A stretch of 64,000 bases of DNA, taken from Hyphomicrobiaceae bacterium (GTDB taxonomy: Bacteria; Pseudomonadota; Alphaproteobacteria; Rhizobiales; Hyphomicrobiaceae). The stretch covers positions 1 to 64,000 of the forward strand of contig JAGRKV010000034.1 in NCBI GenBank assembly GCA_020442165.1, given 5' to 3'. Under the pieces are notes generated by a model, which worked only from the letters and a program-made list of their open reading frames with translations, searched no databases and was not told where the DNA came from. A program made the translations under genes and the position numbers. Positions 26,827-36,556 of this stretch are shown piece by piece; the first letter of the stretch is position 1; every line of letters begins with the position of its first letter.

Positions 26827-27897
26827 ATGGTCTTGAGGATTGTTCGCCAGTCGATGGGCGAGAACTGCGCAGGTTTTTGTCGGCTCGTAGTCATATTTCT
26901 GGTCTGCTTTTGCCTGACGGCTGCTGCCGGCGCCACGATGGTGCGTGCGGGGACGCTGGAGAACGTGCGCTCGCGTGGGCAGCTGGTCTGCGGCGTGAGC
27001 GATCAGCAACCCGGATATGCCAGCGTTGACCGGTTTGGCGCATGGACCGGCTTGGATGTCGCATTTTGCGAGGCCGTGGCCACGGCGGTTCTGGGCTCCA
27101 AGGCGAATGCCGTCTTCAAGGCCATGCCGGTCAGCTCGGCATTTCGTGCCTTGGCCTCTGGCGAGATCGATTTGCTGATGCCGCCGACCTCGTGGACATT
27201 GAGCCACGATACAGAACTCAACGTGCGGTTCGTCGACGCCCTCGTCCATGATGGCCAGGGCTTCATGGTGCCGCGCAGTCACGGGATATCGAGTGCGCTC
27301 GAACTGTCGGGCGCCTCGGTCTGTGCGGTTGCCGGTACGCGCGCAGTGGATTCCGCAGCGGCGTTTTTCGGTCGGCATCGCATGCGCCATCAGCTTGTGA
27401 CCAACGCACTTTGGTCGGAACTGGTGCAGGCATATGCCGGAGGCGCATGCACGGCCTTGACGGGCGATATTACGCGGTTGGCGGCAGTGCGCAGCACACT
27501 TGCTGGATCGAGTGAACATGTGATCCTGCCCGAAGTCATCTCGAAGGAACCGCGTGGTCCAGTGGTACGGGTTGGGGATCATGCATGGTTTGCGATCGTG
27601 CGCTGGGTGCTGATGGCGCTGATCGAGGCTGAGGAGCTGGACATCAGTTCCACCAATGTCGATCAGCGCGCCGACAGCGCGATGGAGGACGTGCGGCGTT
27701 TGCTGGGCGTGGACAGCGATCTTGGCCAGTCTCTCGGCCTCGACGCGGCGTGGGCGAGGCGCACAATCCGAGAGGTCGGCAACTACGGCGAAATTTTCGA
27801 GCGGAACATGGGATCGGGCTCTGTATTGAAGCTGCCACGCGGCTACAACAATCTGTGGTCGCGTGGTGGACTTCTGTATGGTGTACCGCTGCGCTAG
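26827..27897 (+). CDS. Orphan amino-acid ABC transporter substrate-binding protein
   Basis: The protein has about 356 residues from ATG 26827, where AGGAG lies close upstream; the frame is open from 26548 but that extension looks non-coding. A signal peptide (LVVIFLVCFCLTAAAGATMVRA) precedes a family-3 solute-binding fold: GTLENVRSRGQLVCGVSDQQ, FGAWTGLDVAFCEAVATAVLG and MPVSSAFRALASGEIDLLM. It resembles general L-amino-acid-binding proteins (AapJ/BztA type) in the ending YGEIFERNMGSGS. No permease or ATPase genes follow, so it may feed another transporter or act as a sensor. Confidence 0.8.
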   Translation: MVLRIVRQSMGENCAGFCRLVVIFLVCFCLTAAAGATMVRAGTLENVRSRGQLVCGVSDQQPGYASVDRFGAWTGLDVAFCEAVATAVLGSKANAVFKAMPVSSAFRALASGEIDLLMPPTSWTLSHDTELNVRFVDALVHDGQGFMVPRSHGISSALELSGASVCAVAGTRAVDSAAAFFGRHRMRHQLVTNALWSELVQAYAGGACTALTGDITRLAAVRSTLAGSSEHVILPEVISKEPRGPVVRVGDHAWFAIVRWVLMALIEAEELDISSTNVDQRADSAMEDVRRLLGVDSDLGQSLGLDAAWARRTIREVGNYGEIFERNMGSGSVLKLPRGYNNLWSRGGLLYGVPLR

Positions 27898-27916
27898 ACA
27901 GGCGTAGTGATGGTGT

Positions 27917-28699
27917 GTGAGCCGAGTGGAGGCGTACTGCGTGCTGACCACAATCATCGATATCAGCGGTCCGGCGGGCTGGGTTGCCATGTTGCTGCCG
28001 CTGGTCTTGCTCGCAGTCGTGGTGATCGGCGTGGTTGTGGGCCGGGACAAGGCGCCAGCCTTGAACGCAGCGCAGGTGCCGGCTGCCAAAGGCGGTGGCC
28101 CCGGTGTCCATGCGGAGATCGACCGGCCGGAATTGGTCCAACGGCGGGTCGGCGATAGTGCCCGGCGGCCAGCGCGGGATGGTGCGACAGCTCTGGTTGG
28201 AGAACGCCTGCCTGTACAAGTGCCGCCTGACCAGCATGCAGTCGGCGGCGCGGTGGATGCTCAAGAGTTGCCTTGGGGCGATGTGCGGCGCGGCCGCGAG
28301 AGTGTGCAGGAGCAGTCGGGTGAAAACTCCGAGAACCGCCGGCTGGAAGCGGCACTTGCCGATGCCGAGCAGCGGTTTGACGATGCAGCGGTTGCGCGGC
28401 TTTCTCTGGAGCTTGCTTGTGCACTGCTCAGCAGCGGCACGCAAAACCGTGACGTACAGACGCTGTTGCGGCGTTCCATAATCCTGTCGACACGGCTGAA
28501 GGACGACGAGACGCATGCCCGCGCGCGACTGGAGCTGGGTGACGTCATGGCCACCGACGGCGATATGACGACAGCCTGTGAGCACTGGCAGATCGCACGC
28601 CAGATCTACTGGGATGGCGACAAGGACAAGGTGGCCGATGTCGATCAGCGGATGGTGAGCAACGGCTGTCCGACGGACTGGGTTCTCAACGATTTCTGA
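27917..28699 (+). CDS. Membrane-anchored protein with TPR-like C-terminal helices
   Basis: This 260-residue protein starts 19 bases after the binding-protein gene with GTG 27917 (GTG 27926 is also possible). One transmembrane helix (WVAMLLPLVLLAVVVIGVVVG, about 21-42) is followed by a disordered charged linker (about 45-130) and a helical region (about 140-255: RLEAALADAEQRFDDAAVARL, LLRRSIILSTRLKDDETHAR, CEHWQIARQIYW) that looks like two or three TPR-type repeats. The last residues are CPTDWVLNDF. Function is unknown. It is probably co-transcribed with the binding protein. Confidence 0.65.
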   Translation: MSRVEAYCVLTTIIDISGPAGWVAMLLPLVLLAVVVIGVVVGRDKAPALNAAQVPAAKGGGPGVHAEIDRPELVQRRVGDSARRPARDGATALVGERLPVQVPPDQHAVGGAVDAQELPWGDVRRGRESVQEQSGENSENRRLEAALADAEQRFDDAAVARLSLELACALLSSGTQNRDVQTLLRRSIILSTRLKDDETHARARLELGDVMATDGDMTTACEHWQIARQIYWDGDKDKVADVDQRMVSNGCPTDWVLNDF

Positions 28700-28807
28700 T
28701 GCGGCCGGAGGGTGCTGCCTTCGCTTGTTGAATCGCGTTGTGCGCTGGGCTTCGTCCCGCGCGTGCTGCATTCGCGCCTTGGCGCTTGTGCGTGAGGGAA
28801 CCGCGCT

Positions 28808-29842
28808 TTACTGACGTAGCACTTCCACCTGGATGGCGTCGCCATTCGCGACGTCGAAACCGCGGCGGAATACTTTGCCCTGTGATTTTGCAACCGCCAT
28901 ATATTTGCCCGGTGCCAGGATATGCGTCGGCAACGCACCGATGCTCGATTTGATTGTCTGACCCTCGGGTGTGAGAACGCTCCATTCGGTATCGGGAAGC
29001 GCTTCGCCGCCCTCGCGGTTCACGAGCTTCAAGGTGACACGAGCCGCTTTGTGAGAGACCGTGGCTTCGGTCAACTTTCCTGCCTCGACGGTGACATCCG
29101 ACTCGACCGTGGCGTTGGTGTCGCCCAGCGTCGAGATGATGTGATAGATTCCGGAGTTGAGGCGGATCACGACGTCGGGCTTGGCCTTGCTCAAAACGGT
29201 GCGGCGGTTGCCGCGCTGGTCGCGCTCGTCGGTCTCGATGTTATAGGTTGCCTTTACGTTGTCGAGTTTGGCCTCAGGCGTTGTGACACGTACGCGGAGG
29301 CCGCCGGCGTTTAGGACGAATGGTTCGGTCGTTTCGACGCCTGCTGCGACAGTGACTTTTCGTGTGAGATGTGCGCGGCCAAATGCGGCGTTGATCGTAT
29401 AGGTTCCTGCCTTCAAATCGACGATCGGCGAAGCGTCGTTGCGGGTCGACAAGAGCTTTCCAGTCGTACCTGGTGTCGTGCTCGGTTCGTAGATGCGCCA
29501 AACGATTTCTTGCTCGATGCGCTGGCCATCGGCGGTCAGGAGTGCCACCAGCCGGACTTTCGACATGTCTGGCGATGACGGGGCTCCGTTCTCCTTCTTC
29601 TTGACGACGGTTGTGCCCGTGGCGGGTTTTGTCTCGATGGGAACGGTTGGCACCTGCTTAACGCTGAGATCGGTGTTCCAGCCGTTGGCGGGCTGCTGTT
29701 GCGCCCTGGCTGGCGCGGTCATTGCCGCACAGGCGATAAACAGGATCGCCGCGCACCACGCTGTTAGCGCCGCCGCACGGCGGCGCTTTTCAAAAATGCG
29801 GGATCTTTGTGCTGCTGCGCGTAGCTGTTGCGATGCAATCAT
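28808..29842 (-). CDS. Secreted protein of beta-sandwich repeats, related to the neighbouring VWA protein
   Basis: This 344-residue protein has a long basic head, then a signal sequence (AAALTAWCAAILFIACAAMTAPARA) with cleavage near residue 48. The mature part has three to four repeats of about 90 residues built on the pattern G-x-Y-x-I-x(2)-hydrophobic-G-x(6-10)-V-x-V-x-A-G. Examples are AGTYTINAAFGRAHLTRKVT, SGIYHIISTLGDTNATVESD and PGKYMAVAKSQGKVFRRGFD. The same pattern occurs in the next minus-strand gene, 30093-32132, implying duplication. It probably acts in the periplasm or on the cell surface. Function is unknown. Confidence 0.7.
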   Translation of the reverse strand: MIASQQLRAAAQRSRIFEKRRRAAALTAWCAAILFIACAAMTAPARAQQQPANGWNTDLSVKQVPTVPIETKPATGTTVVKKKENGAPSSPDMSKVRLVALLTADGQRIEQEIVWRIYEPSTTPGTTGKLLSTRNDASPIVDLKAGTYTINAAFGRAHLTRKVTVAAGVETTEPFVLNAGGLRVRVTTPEAKLDNVKATYNIETDERDQRGNRRTVLSKAKPDVVIRLNSGIYHIISTLGDTNATVESDVTVEAGKLTEATVSHKAARVTLKLVNREGGEALPDTEWSVLTPEGQTIKSSIGALPTHILAPGKYMAVAKSQGKVFRRGFDVANGDAIQVEVLRQ

Positions 29843-30092
29843 GATCTGCCGACGGTGAAGATAATGGCTGCGTCCGCGGTGCGCAGGAATGCCATGCGGG
29901 TTGGACGCACCGCGTAATTCTGGGCCCTACCCCGGCTTGCGCCACTTGGTGCTGCTATGGCCTCAAAAGTGCAAGCCTGCAACTGTGTCGAGATGATGGT
30001 GATAGTGCGTATGCCGTCAAATGACGTGTTGAATTGCGAGGAAATTTACTCACCAAGGGGGTGGTGTTCCTCTGCCTAGGGGCGGCCGCCTA

Positions 30093-32132
30093 TCAAGGGG
30101 CGAACGGCGCAATGCGCTTCTTATCGCCGGCGGCAAGAGTTAAGGGTACCTCCCTCGCGATGTTTGCGTTCTGGCAGCGGAGTATATAGCTGCCCGGCAC
30201 AACGCTGGTCTTGGGGTTGTTGGCAACCGTTCGCCAGACGACCGTGCGGGATGGGTCTCTCAGTTCACAAAATGCGCCGTGGGCGTCGGGGGCGCTTGTC
30301 GCCGTGTCAATGGTGATCTCTGCGGTCTTCAGGTCCAGTTCGATGCGCTGATCCTGTCCCGCCGCGATGGTGATTTCGCGTGAGGCCGACGTGCCGTCGG
30401 CGCCATTACGCAGTGCGATGACATAGGTGCCGGGTGACAGCTCAATTGGATGGATCGTGGGCAAGACATATTCGGTGCGACTGGCAGCAGCGGCGTTGGC
30501 GTCAGCTCCCTTCGTGGTAAGGACGAACGTCAACGGCTGATTGCGTGGAGGCGCGCCGTTTATGGTGGCTGTGACTTCAAGCTTTGCCAGATTGAAGGCG
30601 ATCGTCTCGCGCGTGGTTTCGCCTGATCGCACGGCGATGCTCCGGCGTATCGTTTCCTTTCCGGATGTGGCGGCGATCGTGTAGGTGCCCGTCGACAGGA
30701 TATAGGCGGGCGCGCGATGCGCGGTGCGCGCCATCTGGCGTTTGCCGCCTGGCTGGTCGAGGTCGTCGATGAAGACCTGATAGACAACATCGCTGAGACT
30801 TTCGGGCGTCGTGGCGAGTTCCAGACGTCCAGCTTCCAGCGGGAGCGCCAGATTGATCTCCTGACCAGCCGCGACTTGGATGTTTGCAGACGTGCGCGCC
30901 AATCCGTATTCGGCAATGGCCTGATAGGCGCCCGGTGGCAGCAGCGCTTCAATGGCCTTGCCCCGGGCTATCCAGAGCGGTGTGGTGGCCGTGGAGACAG
31001 GAGGGTTGCCGGATGTTGCAGGAAGCGAGGTGCTTTCCAGGCGGATGATCGGTTCTTCCGCATCGCTGCTGAGCGGTTTGGTGCCGGTATCGAAGCGGAC
31101 GATGCCAGCGCCGAGCGGGATGTCCACCGCGGTGTCACCTTCAGTGGCAATTTCGACATCTCGCGCCGCTTTTACTCGGCCAACCGCGACTTCGATGCGT
31201 ACCGCGCCTGCTGGCAGAGGCACGGTCAAAGCGGGAATGACTGCTTCGTGCAACAGTTTGCCTGATTTGCTGTCCAATATGCGCCAGGACATCGGCATGG
31301 TGAGAGGCGCGCTGCCGTTGGCTAGGACAGCGGTGGCGACGAGGCGCGGAGGACCTTTCGCCGCCGGTTGGGGACGTGCGGGCATTTCTGCGACTAGTGC
31401 GGGCTTTGGAGGGTCGCTGCGGAGGAGCGGCGTGATGAAGCCCGAAAGGGCTTCCTTCAGGCCTTGCGGATCGTTGGCGGTCAATGTGCTGCCGCCGGTC
31501 GATTTGGCAATACAGGCAATCGCGGCAACGGTTGCTGGTTCCATGCCGAGCGAGATCGTGGAAATGCGCAATTTGGGGTGAGTTCCATGCAGGCTTGCAG
31601 CCGCCGCGCATGCGTCCTCGCCGCAATTGTCCGGTCCGTCGTGGAAGATGACGATATGGCCGTCGTTCCCAGGGCCGATTGCGTCAGCCGCCAGCCGCAT
31701 GCCGGCAACCAGCGGGCCCTTGCCGCGCGGATTGAAGCGGGCGAGTGCTGCGGCCAAGGCTTCGCCATTGCCTTCCTGCAGTGGGACGTCGAGTGCGGCT
31801 GCGCGGCATCCCGGCCCAAACGTGGCAAGCCCCAGGCGGTGGGTAGATGCCAGTCTGGGCATTTCCGATTCCAATGCCTGGCGCGTGGCTTCAAGCTTGC
31901 TCGTCGAGCCGCTGCCGAGGCCGCCCCACATCGAGCCCGAGCCGTCGACCAGCGCCAGGAACGGTGTAGGCTGCGATGCGCTTTCCTGGGCTACGGCGGC
32001 GCCCGGTACTGCAAGGCTCGCGGATATGAGCAGCGCCATGCACGCCTTCAGCCATGTCTTCGCCATTGTGAGGCTGGTCATCGCCGCGCCTTGCGCTATC
32101 TCATGGCCTTGTGCAGTCGTCGTCGCAGGCAT
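30093..32132 (-). CDS. Secreted von Willebrand factor A domain protein with beta-sandwich repeats
   Basis: The protein has 679 residues from ATG 32132, which has a GAAGGAA ribosome-binding site. A signal peptide ends near residue 51 (LISASLAVPGAAVAQ). A VWA domain (about 55-235) carries the metal-binding DGSGSMWGG motif, a second Ser/Thr site after GKGPLVAGM, and the Asp of IVIFHDGPDN. About 250-679 is a string of beta-sandwich repeats of the kind seen in the neighbouring 28808-29842 gene, such as PGAYQAIAEYGLARTSANIQ and TGTYTIAATSGKETIRRSIA. Metal-dependent protein binding outside the cytoplasm is likely; the ligand is unknown. Confidence 0.8.
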   Translation of the reverse strand: MPATTTAQGHEIAQGAAMTSLTMAKTWLKACMALLISASLAVPGAAVAQESASQPTPFLALVDGSGSMWGGLGSGSTSKLEATRQALESEMPRLASTHRLGLATFGPGCRAAALDVPLQEGNGEALAAALARFNPRGKGPLVAGMRLAADAIGPGNDGHIVIFHDGPDNCGEDACAAAASLHGTHPKLRISTISLGMEPATVAAIACIAKSTGGSTLTANDPQGLKEALSGFITPLLRSDPPKPALVAEMPARPQPAAKGPPRLVATAVLANGSAPLTMPMSWRILDSKSGKLLHEAVIPALTVPLPAGAVRIEVAVGRVKAARDVEIATEGDTAVDIPLGAGIVRFDTGTKPLSSDAEEPIIRLESTSLPATSGNPPVSTATTPLWIARGKAIEALLPPGAYQAIAEYGLARTSANIQVAAGQEINLALPLEAGRLELATTPESLSDVVYQVFIDDLDQPGGKRQMARTAHRAPAYILSTGTYTIAATSGKETIRRSIAVRSGETTRETIAFNLAKLEVTATINGAPPRNQPLTFVLTTKGADANAAAASRTEYVLPTIHPIELSPGTYVIALRNGADGTSASREITIAAGQDQRIELDLKTAEITIDTATSAPDAHGAFCELRDPSRTVVWRTVANNPKTSVVPGSYILRCQNANIAREVPLTLAAGDKKRIAPFAP

Positions 32133-32327
32133 CGCATTTCCTTCACAGGCCGGATCAGGTGGCAGGACGGATCAGGCATCCTGGCCCCCATGGTGTTCGA
32201 TTCACGGACTATAGCAGAGGCAGATTGTAACAAGGCGCGATATGGGCTAGCGAGGCCGAACTGCCGGTGTGGCTGGCCGTTCTTGCGGCTGTGACGGTGC
32301 CACCGGATCATCTGACGGGCGGGTAAC

Positions 32328-32903
32328 ATGACGAAGACGACAATCGATTTGCTGATGACACGCCGTTCGGTGAAACCCGATCTCATGACGGAGCCCGGCC
32401 CGTCAGCAGAGGAACTGGAAACGATACTGACGATTGCAGCGCGCGTGCCCGACCACAAGAAGCTCGCGCCGTGGCGGTTCATCGTGTTCGAAGGTGATGA
32501 CCGGTTGAGGTTTGGCGATCGGATTGCACAGGCATGCAAGGCCGAGGACACGATGGCGCCGTCAGATGTGCGACTGGAGGCGGAGCGCAAGCGCTTCATG
32601 CGTGCTCCCGTCGTCATTGCGGTGATATCGCGTGTCGCGCCCAAGCCGGGTGCGCCAGAGTGGGAGCAGATCCTCTCGGCTGGCGCATCGGCGATGAACA
32701 TGTGCATCGCCGCGAACGCGATGGGTTTTGCAACCTGCTGGCTGACGGAATGGATAGCTTACAGCCCGATGATCCGGCAGGCGCTGGACCTTGCCGAAAA
32801 CGAGCGGGTGGTGGGGTTTGTCTACATCGGCACGGCCGGAGCCAAGCCTGAAGAGCGCCCTCGGCCGCAGCTGAGCGAGGTCGTCTCCCGCTGGCGGGCG
32901 TGA
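32328..32903 (+). CDS. Nitroreductase-family FMN protein
   Basis: This 191-residue nitroreductase-fold oxidoreductase of the small YdjA-like type has RRSVKPDLM near the start, where the Arg-Ser binds the FMN phosphate, ARVPDHKKLAPWRFIVFEG, SAGASAMNMCIAANAMGFATCWLTEW and YIGTAGAKPEERPRP at the end. This subgroup acts as NAD(P)H-dependent reductases, but the physiological acceptor is unknown. The gene stands alone, divergent from the VWA gene with 195 bases between them. Confidence 0.88.
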   Translation: MTKTTIDLLMTRRSVKPDLMTEPGPSAEELETILTIAARVPDHKKLAPWRFIVFEGDDRLRFGDRIAQACKAEDTMAPSDVRLEAERKRFMRAPVVIAVISRVAPKPGAPEWEQILSAGASAMNMCIAANAMGFATCWLTEWIAYSPMIRQALDLAENERVVGFVYIGTAGAKPEERPRPQLSEVVSRWRA

Positions 32904-33108
32904 TCGGTATTCGGCGGCCGAAAACACGCTGATTTTTCAGTACGGCGGCGAAATTCGTAGAGGCGGTTTGCCCGCAGGCTCAGCGCCTTAACTTCGCTTT
33001 CACCATAACGAGCTAGCCTCAGGGCAGTACCTTGGGCCGTTCGCGTCGGCGTGCCCGCGGGATCCATGTTGCGTTCGCGTCCCAGTCATTTTCTGCGGAG
33101 TTGAACTC

Positions 33109-33870
33109 GTGAGTCTCGTGGTCGAGCTTCCACAACACCTATTGATCGTATTCCTGTCAGCCGTCGCTGGCAGCAGCACACCGGCCTCGCAGCGCGCCAT
33201 TGACAATCCGGCGCCAATCCTGCGGCAGGTGGCAAGTCACGGCAGCGAAAATCCCTACCGTTTGGCGCCGCAGCCGTTTTTTGATGCACTTTCGAACCTG
33301 AAAGGCGATCGCAGGTTCGCGCACTACGCCAGCCGCGTCTTCAAGACATCCTCCGGAGAAGCCTACGTTCCGGTGGCGCGGGAGGCCAAGGAAATGCTGG
33401 CGCTCAGGCGGAACAGCGTCGTTGCTCGGTATGTGGCGGAAAGCTACGCACGTGCCAATTCGATTGCGATTTCGCAGGCTATGGGGCGTCCGGCTACGGT
33501 CGCCGATCTTCTACTCGCGCACCGGTTTGGATTGCGCTTTGCCATCGATCTCCGCCGTGCCGAGGTGCAATCGCCCGATACTCTCGTTGCCGTAGCTGTT
33601 CCCGGTCTCAATGATGTGGAGCCCGATGCGGTTTTCGCCGGAGATCATGCGTTGCGTATTTCCGACGTGATGGCCGGCTTCGATCGCGTGGTCGTGCGTG
33701 CCATGGCTGCTTTGCCGCGGCAGGCGGTGGTGCCGCAGCCACCGGTGCGGCGCCCGGCTGTTGGAGCTGTCGTGGCGGGACATGCGGCCAAACCGGACGC
33801 AACACGCATCATGGGTTGGCATGCCCAGGCGAGGCAAATGGTCGACGGCTGGAGCACCCGATTGCGGTGA
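33109..33870 (+). CDS. Lytic-transglycosylase-like secreted protein
   Basis: This 253-residue protein starts at a GTG with a GGAG ribosome-binding stretch. An N-terminal hydrophobic segment (LLIVFLSAVAGSSTPASQRA) may be a signal sequence. The central part matches the C-terminal half of the Hyphomicrobiales transglycosylase family: YVPVAREAKEMLALRRNSVV, then ESYARANSIAISQAMGRPAT, then VADLLLAHRFG. The usual catalytic Glu-Ser motif of SLT enzymes is not clearly present, so activity is uncertain. Its stop lies 18 bases from the NAD kinase stop on the opposite strand. Confidence 0.55.
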   Translation: MSLVVELPQHLLIVFLSAVAGSSTPASQRAIDNPAPILRQVASHGSENPYRLAPQPFFDALSNLKGDRRFAHYASRVFKTSSGEAYVPVAREAKEMLALRRNSVVARYVAESYARANSIAISQAMGRPATVADLLLAHRFGLRFAIDLRRAEVQSPDTLVAVAVPGLNDVEPDAVFAGDHALRISDVMAGFDRVVVRAMAALPRQAVVPQPPVRRPAVGAVVAGHAAKPDATRIMGWHAQARQMVDGWSTRLR

Positions 33871-33888
33871 AGGTTGGCAGTGGCGCGG

Positions 33889-34671
33889 TCAGAAGCGGAA
33901 TTGCTCTGAGATGACGCGCTCGTCGAGGTCATGGCCCTGGTCGAACATCATATAAAGATCGATGGCGTGCGCCTGCTCGATTTCGACGCGCAGGACGTCG
34001 CGTGTTTCGAAATGGTCGGCGGTGGCACTTACCGGGCGCTTGTCCGGCTCGATGACAGTAATCGTGATGTGTGCAGCGTTCGACAGCAACGCACCGCGCC
34101 AGCGGCGGGGTCGGAACGGGCTTATCGGCGTTAGTGCCAGCAGAGGTGCGAAAATCGGCAGGATCGGTCCATCTGCGGACAGGTTGTAGGCGGTGGAGCC
34201 GGCTGGCGTTGCAACTAGCACGCCGTCGCAGATCAATTCATGCAAACGAACCTTGCCGTCGATGGCAATCTGCAGCTTGGCGGCCTGGAAGCGCTCGCGA
34301 AAGACGGAGACTTCGTTGATGGCGAGACTTTTGTGCGCCTTGCCAGCCTTGTCGTAGGCAATCATCGAAAGCGGGTGGATGCGGGTGACTTCGGCTGCCT
34401 GCAGCCTTTCGATCAGATTGTCCTCACGATACTCGTTCATCAGGAAGCCGACCGAGCCGCGGTTCATGCCATAGATCGGGATCTGTTCGTTCATGCAGGC
34501 GTGAAGGGTCTGCAACATCAAACCGTCGCCGCCGAGCGCCACGATCGCGTCCGCCTCGTGCGGCTTGACATTGCCATAGCGCTGCGCGAGCCGTTGAAGG
34601 GCGTTTTGCGCCTCCGTTACCTCGCTGGCAATAAAGGCGATCTTTTCGAAGGCGCGGGAAGAAACGGGCAT
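33889..34671 (-). CDS. nadK: NAD kinase
   Basis: This 260-residue enzyme phosphorylates NAD to NADP. The GGDG motif ([13 protein letters not shown], about 44-56) and the NE/D motif (INEVSVFRE) are present, followed by [16 protein letters not shown], the substrate and metal-binding block. The start chosen is ATG 34671; the open frame to 34776 adds a non-conserved head and would overlap cutA. Upstream the divergent cutA gene begins 38 bases away, so the two share a short promoter region. Confidence 0.92.
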   Translation of the reverse strand: MPVSSRAFEKIAFIASEVTEAQNALQRLAQRYGNVKPHEADAIVALGGDGLMLQTLHACMNEQIPIYGMNRGSVGFLMNEYREDNLIERLQAAEVTRIHPLSMIAYDKAGKAHKSLAINEVSVFRERFQAAKLQIAIDGKVRLHELICDGVLVATPAGSTAYNLSADGPILPIFAPLLALTPISPFRPRRWRGALLSNAAHITITVIEPDKRPVSATADHFETRDVLRVEIEQAHAIDLYMMFDQGHDLDERVISEQFRF

Positions 34672-34709
34672 CTGCGGTTGGCTTTGCGTCGGAATGAGGG
34701 CTGGTGGTG

Positions 34710-35063
34710 ATGGTGATGAGTGATAGCGACACGGCGATCCTGATCTACGGCACTTTTCCAGATCGCGACACCGCAATGAACATCGCTGGTGAATTGGTGG
34801 ATGGCAAGATGGCGGCGTGCGTCAATGTTCTGGGCGAGATGACGTCGATCTACAACTGGCAGGGCGAACGCCATGCTGACCGGGAAGTTGCCGCCATCAT
34901 CAAGACCCGGGCAGGGCTTGCGGAGACGGTGGTGGAGCGGGTGCGTGCCCTTCACCCCTATGACAATCCGGCGCTGGTGGTGCTGCCGTTGGCAGGAGGT
35001 TCCCGGGAGTTTCTGACCTGGGTTCTGTCCGAAACGGGTGCGCAGACCGTTGCTGCGGACTGA
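34710..35063 (+). CDS. cutA: CutA family divalent-cation tolerance protein
   Basis: The protein has 117 residues from ATG 34710, which has GAGGG nine bases upstream; ATG 34716 is an alternative. CutA proteins form very stable trimers linked to copper and other divalent-cation tolerance. Family blocks are [50 protein letters not shown] and [21 protein letters not shown]. It is divergent from nadK. Confidence 0.92.
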   Translation: MVMSDSDTAILIYGTFPDRDTAMNIAGELVDGKMAACVNVLGEMTSIYNWQGERHADREVAAIIKTRAGLAETVVERVRALHPYDNPALVVLPLAGGSREFLTWVLSETGAQTVAAD

Positions 35064-35146
35064 CGTCGCGCATTATTCGCGGGCGCTCTCTTTGCGCTAC
35101 GGAGTGCGGGCGGCGCGCGCTGGCACTGTGCGGTGGCAGCAGCTGA

Positions 35147-36556
35147 CTAGAATACGCCGCCAAGGCTCAGCATCAAGTTGTGCTGCGGGGACCCGCGCCG
35201 AACCTTGCCGCTGTAGGTTCGCACCATTCCTTTGCGGCCGTAGCCGTAGGTTGGCGCGCGGGCTGCTTTTGGCCGGGAGGCGCTCCTGGGGCGTGCAACC
35301 GCCTGGCGATTGCCTCGCGTAGCGCCGTGGCGGTTGGCGTTTGAAGGTGGCGTAGCGGCGAAATCAGCAAGTGGCGGGGCCGGCTGCAAATCGAGCTGTG
35401 CCACCGCGCCGGGTGAGGGGGGCTGTGGCCTGCGCGCTTGTTGGGCGGTAGCGCCCATATTTCCGGCAGCTGGCGGAACGATTGAAACACCGCCATGGGA
35501 AACAGAGGGGGGCGTGAGCTGTGACGGCAACGGTGCGCCGACTGCCATGCGACCTGGTAGAGGTCTGCGGTCGGGTGTCGTGGCTGTGGCACTATCGTCG
35601 GGTTCGGCGATGGCAGCGATCAAAGTCCGGCCTGGCTGATGCGAGGCAGATGTCGCGGGGGCAAGAGGATCTTGCGCATTTACTCGTTCAAGTGCTGCGG
35701 GGTGGCGCGCTGGCGGTGGTGTTTTGGTTTGCGTTGGTGCCGGCGGTGACCGGTCCGCCGCAATCCTTGATTCCCACGGGCGATCGCTTCTATCCAGCGC
35801 TGCCTTGGCGCTGTTGGACGTGAGCTTTGGTGCGGCGCTCAGCGCCTTGCGCCCAAGCAGTGAGCCTTGCTCCGGGCCCTGCGCCACAATGACTGTTGGA
35901 ATGCAGCGGCCACCGGCGGAGAGACCCTGGCCTGCTGGGCAATCGAGACCGCAGGCGCGATCGACGTGGCCTTGAACCAGCGTCAACAGAATGTAGTCGG
36001 GGTTATCTACGGGCAGGGTGGCGTTGACCTTTTCGAGAAACTGGAAGACAGCTCGTTTGGAGGCTGGTCCCCAATCTCCATCCACATTGCCGCTGTAGCA
36101 GCCCACTCGCTTCAGCTCGGTTTGCAGGCTGCGGGCAAGGTGGTAGCGCGCCATGTAGTCGTCAGGCTGGGTGCTGGCGGCGACAGTAGAGCCTGTCGCA
36201 TCAGAACTGCTCGTGGTGACGTTGGTGCGCCATGCCGCGCCGGTACCGGAGGCCGCTGTCTCAACAGGCTTGGATATTTGGCGCGAGGGCTGCGCAGGTG
36301 ATGGCGACAAGGCGAATGCAGCTGTCAGCTGCTCGAAGACGGACGGAGCCGGCGAGAAGCTGCGTGCCGCATCGCCATCACGGTTCGCTGCGCGGGAAGC
36401 GGCGCTGGTAGAGGTAGCGCTAACGGCATCTGCACCTGGGGCAGCCGGGAAGCGCCCAAACGGTCCCTCGTTGTGGCTTATCGCGGCGGGAAAGTAGGCG
36501 AGGGCGCCCACGCTCAAGGCACCGAACAAGAAGGCAAAACTGCCAACCAGGCGCAT
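35147..36556 (-). CDS. Pro/Ala-rich secreted protein with a peptidoglycan-binding-like core
   Basis: The protein has about 469 residues from ATG 36556, which has GGAGAG six bases upstream. A signal or anchor helix (LVGSFAFLFGALSVGALAYF) is followed by a disordered Ser/Ala/Pro stretch. A compact domain at about residues 140-220 reads LARSLQTELKRVGCYSGNVD, WGPASKRAVFQFLEKVNATL and two paired Cys motifs (CGLDCPAGQ, GRCIP). This resembles peptidoglycan-binding domains seen in Hyphomicrobiales. The rest is disordered, ending in a basic tail. A role in the cell envelope is inferred. Confidence 0.65.
   Translation of the reverse strand: MRLVGSFAFLFGALSVGALAYFPAAISHNEGPFGRFPAAPGADAVSATSTSAASRAANRDGDAARSFSPAPSVFEQLTAAFALSPSPAQPSRQISKPVETAASGTGAAWRTNVTTSSSDATGSTVAASTQPDDYMARYHLARSLQTELKRVGCYSGNVDGDWGPASKRAVFQFLEKVNATLPVDNPDYILLTLVQGHVDRACGLDCPAGQGLSAGGRCIPTVIVAQGPEQGSLLGRKALSAAPKLTSNSAKAALDRSDRPWESRIAADRSPPAPTQTKTPPPARHPAALERVNAQDPLAPATSASHQPGRTLIAAIAEPDDSATATTPDRRPLPGRMAVGAPLPSQLTPPSVSHGGVSIVPPAAGNMGATAQQARRPQPPSPGAVAQLDLQPAPPLADFAATPPSNANRHGATRGNRQAVARPRSASRPKAARAPTYGYGRKGMVRTYSGKVRRGSPQHNLMLSLGGVF

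Noticed and set aside
26689..28089. Minus-strand frame of 466 codons opposite the binding-protein gene
   Set aside because: The peptide is His/Arg/Gln-rich with no domain, while the plus strand encodes a clear solute-binding protein.
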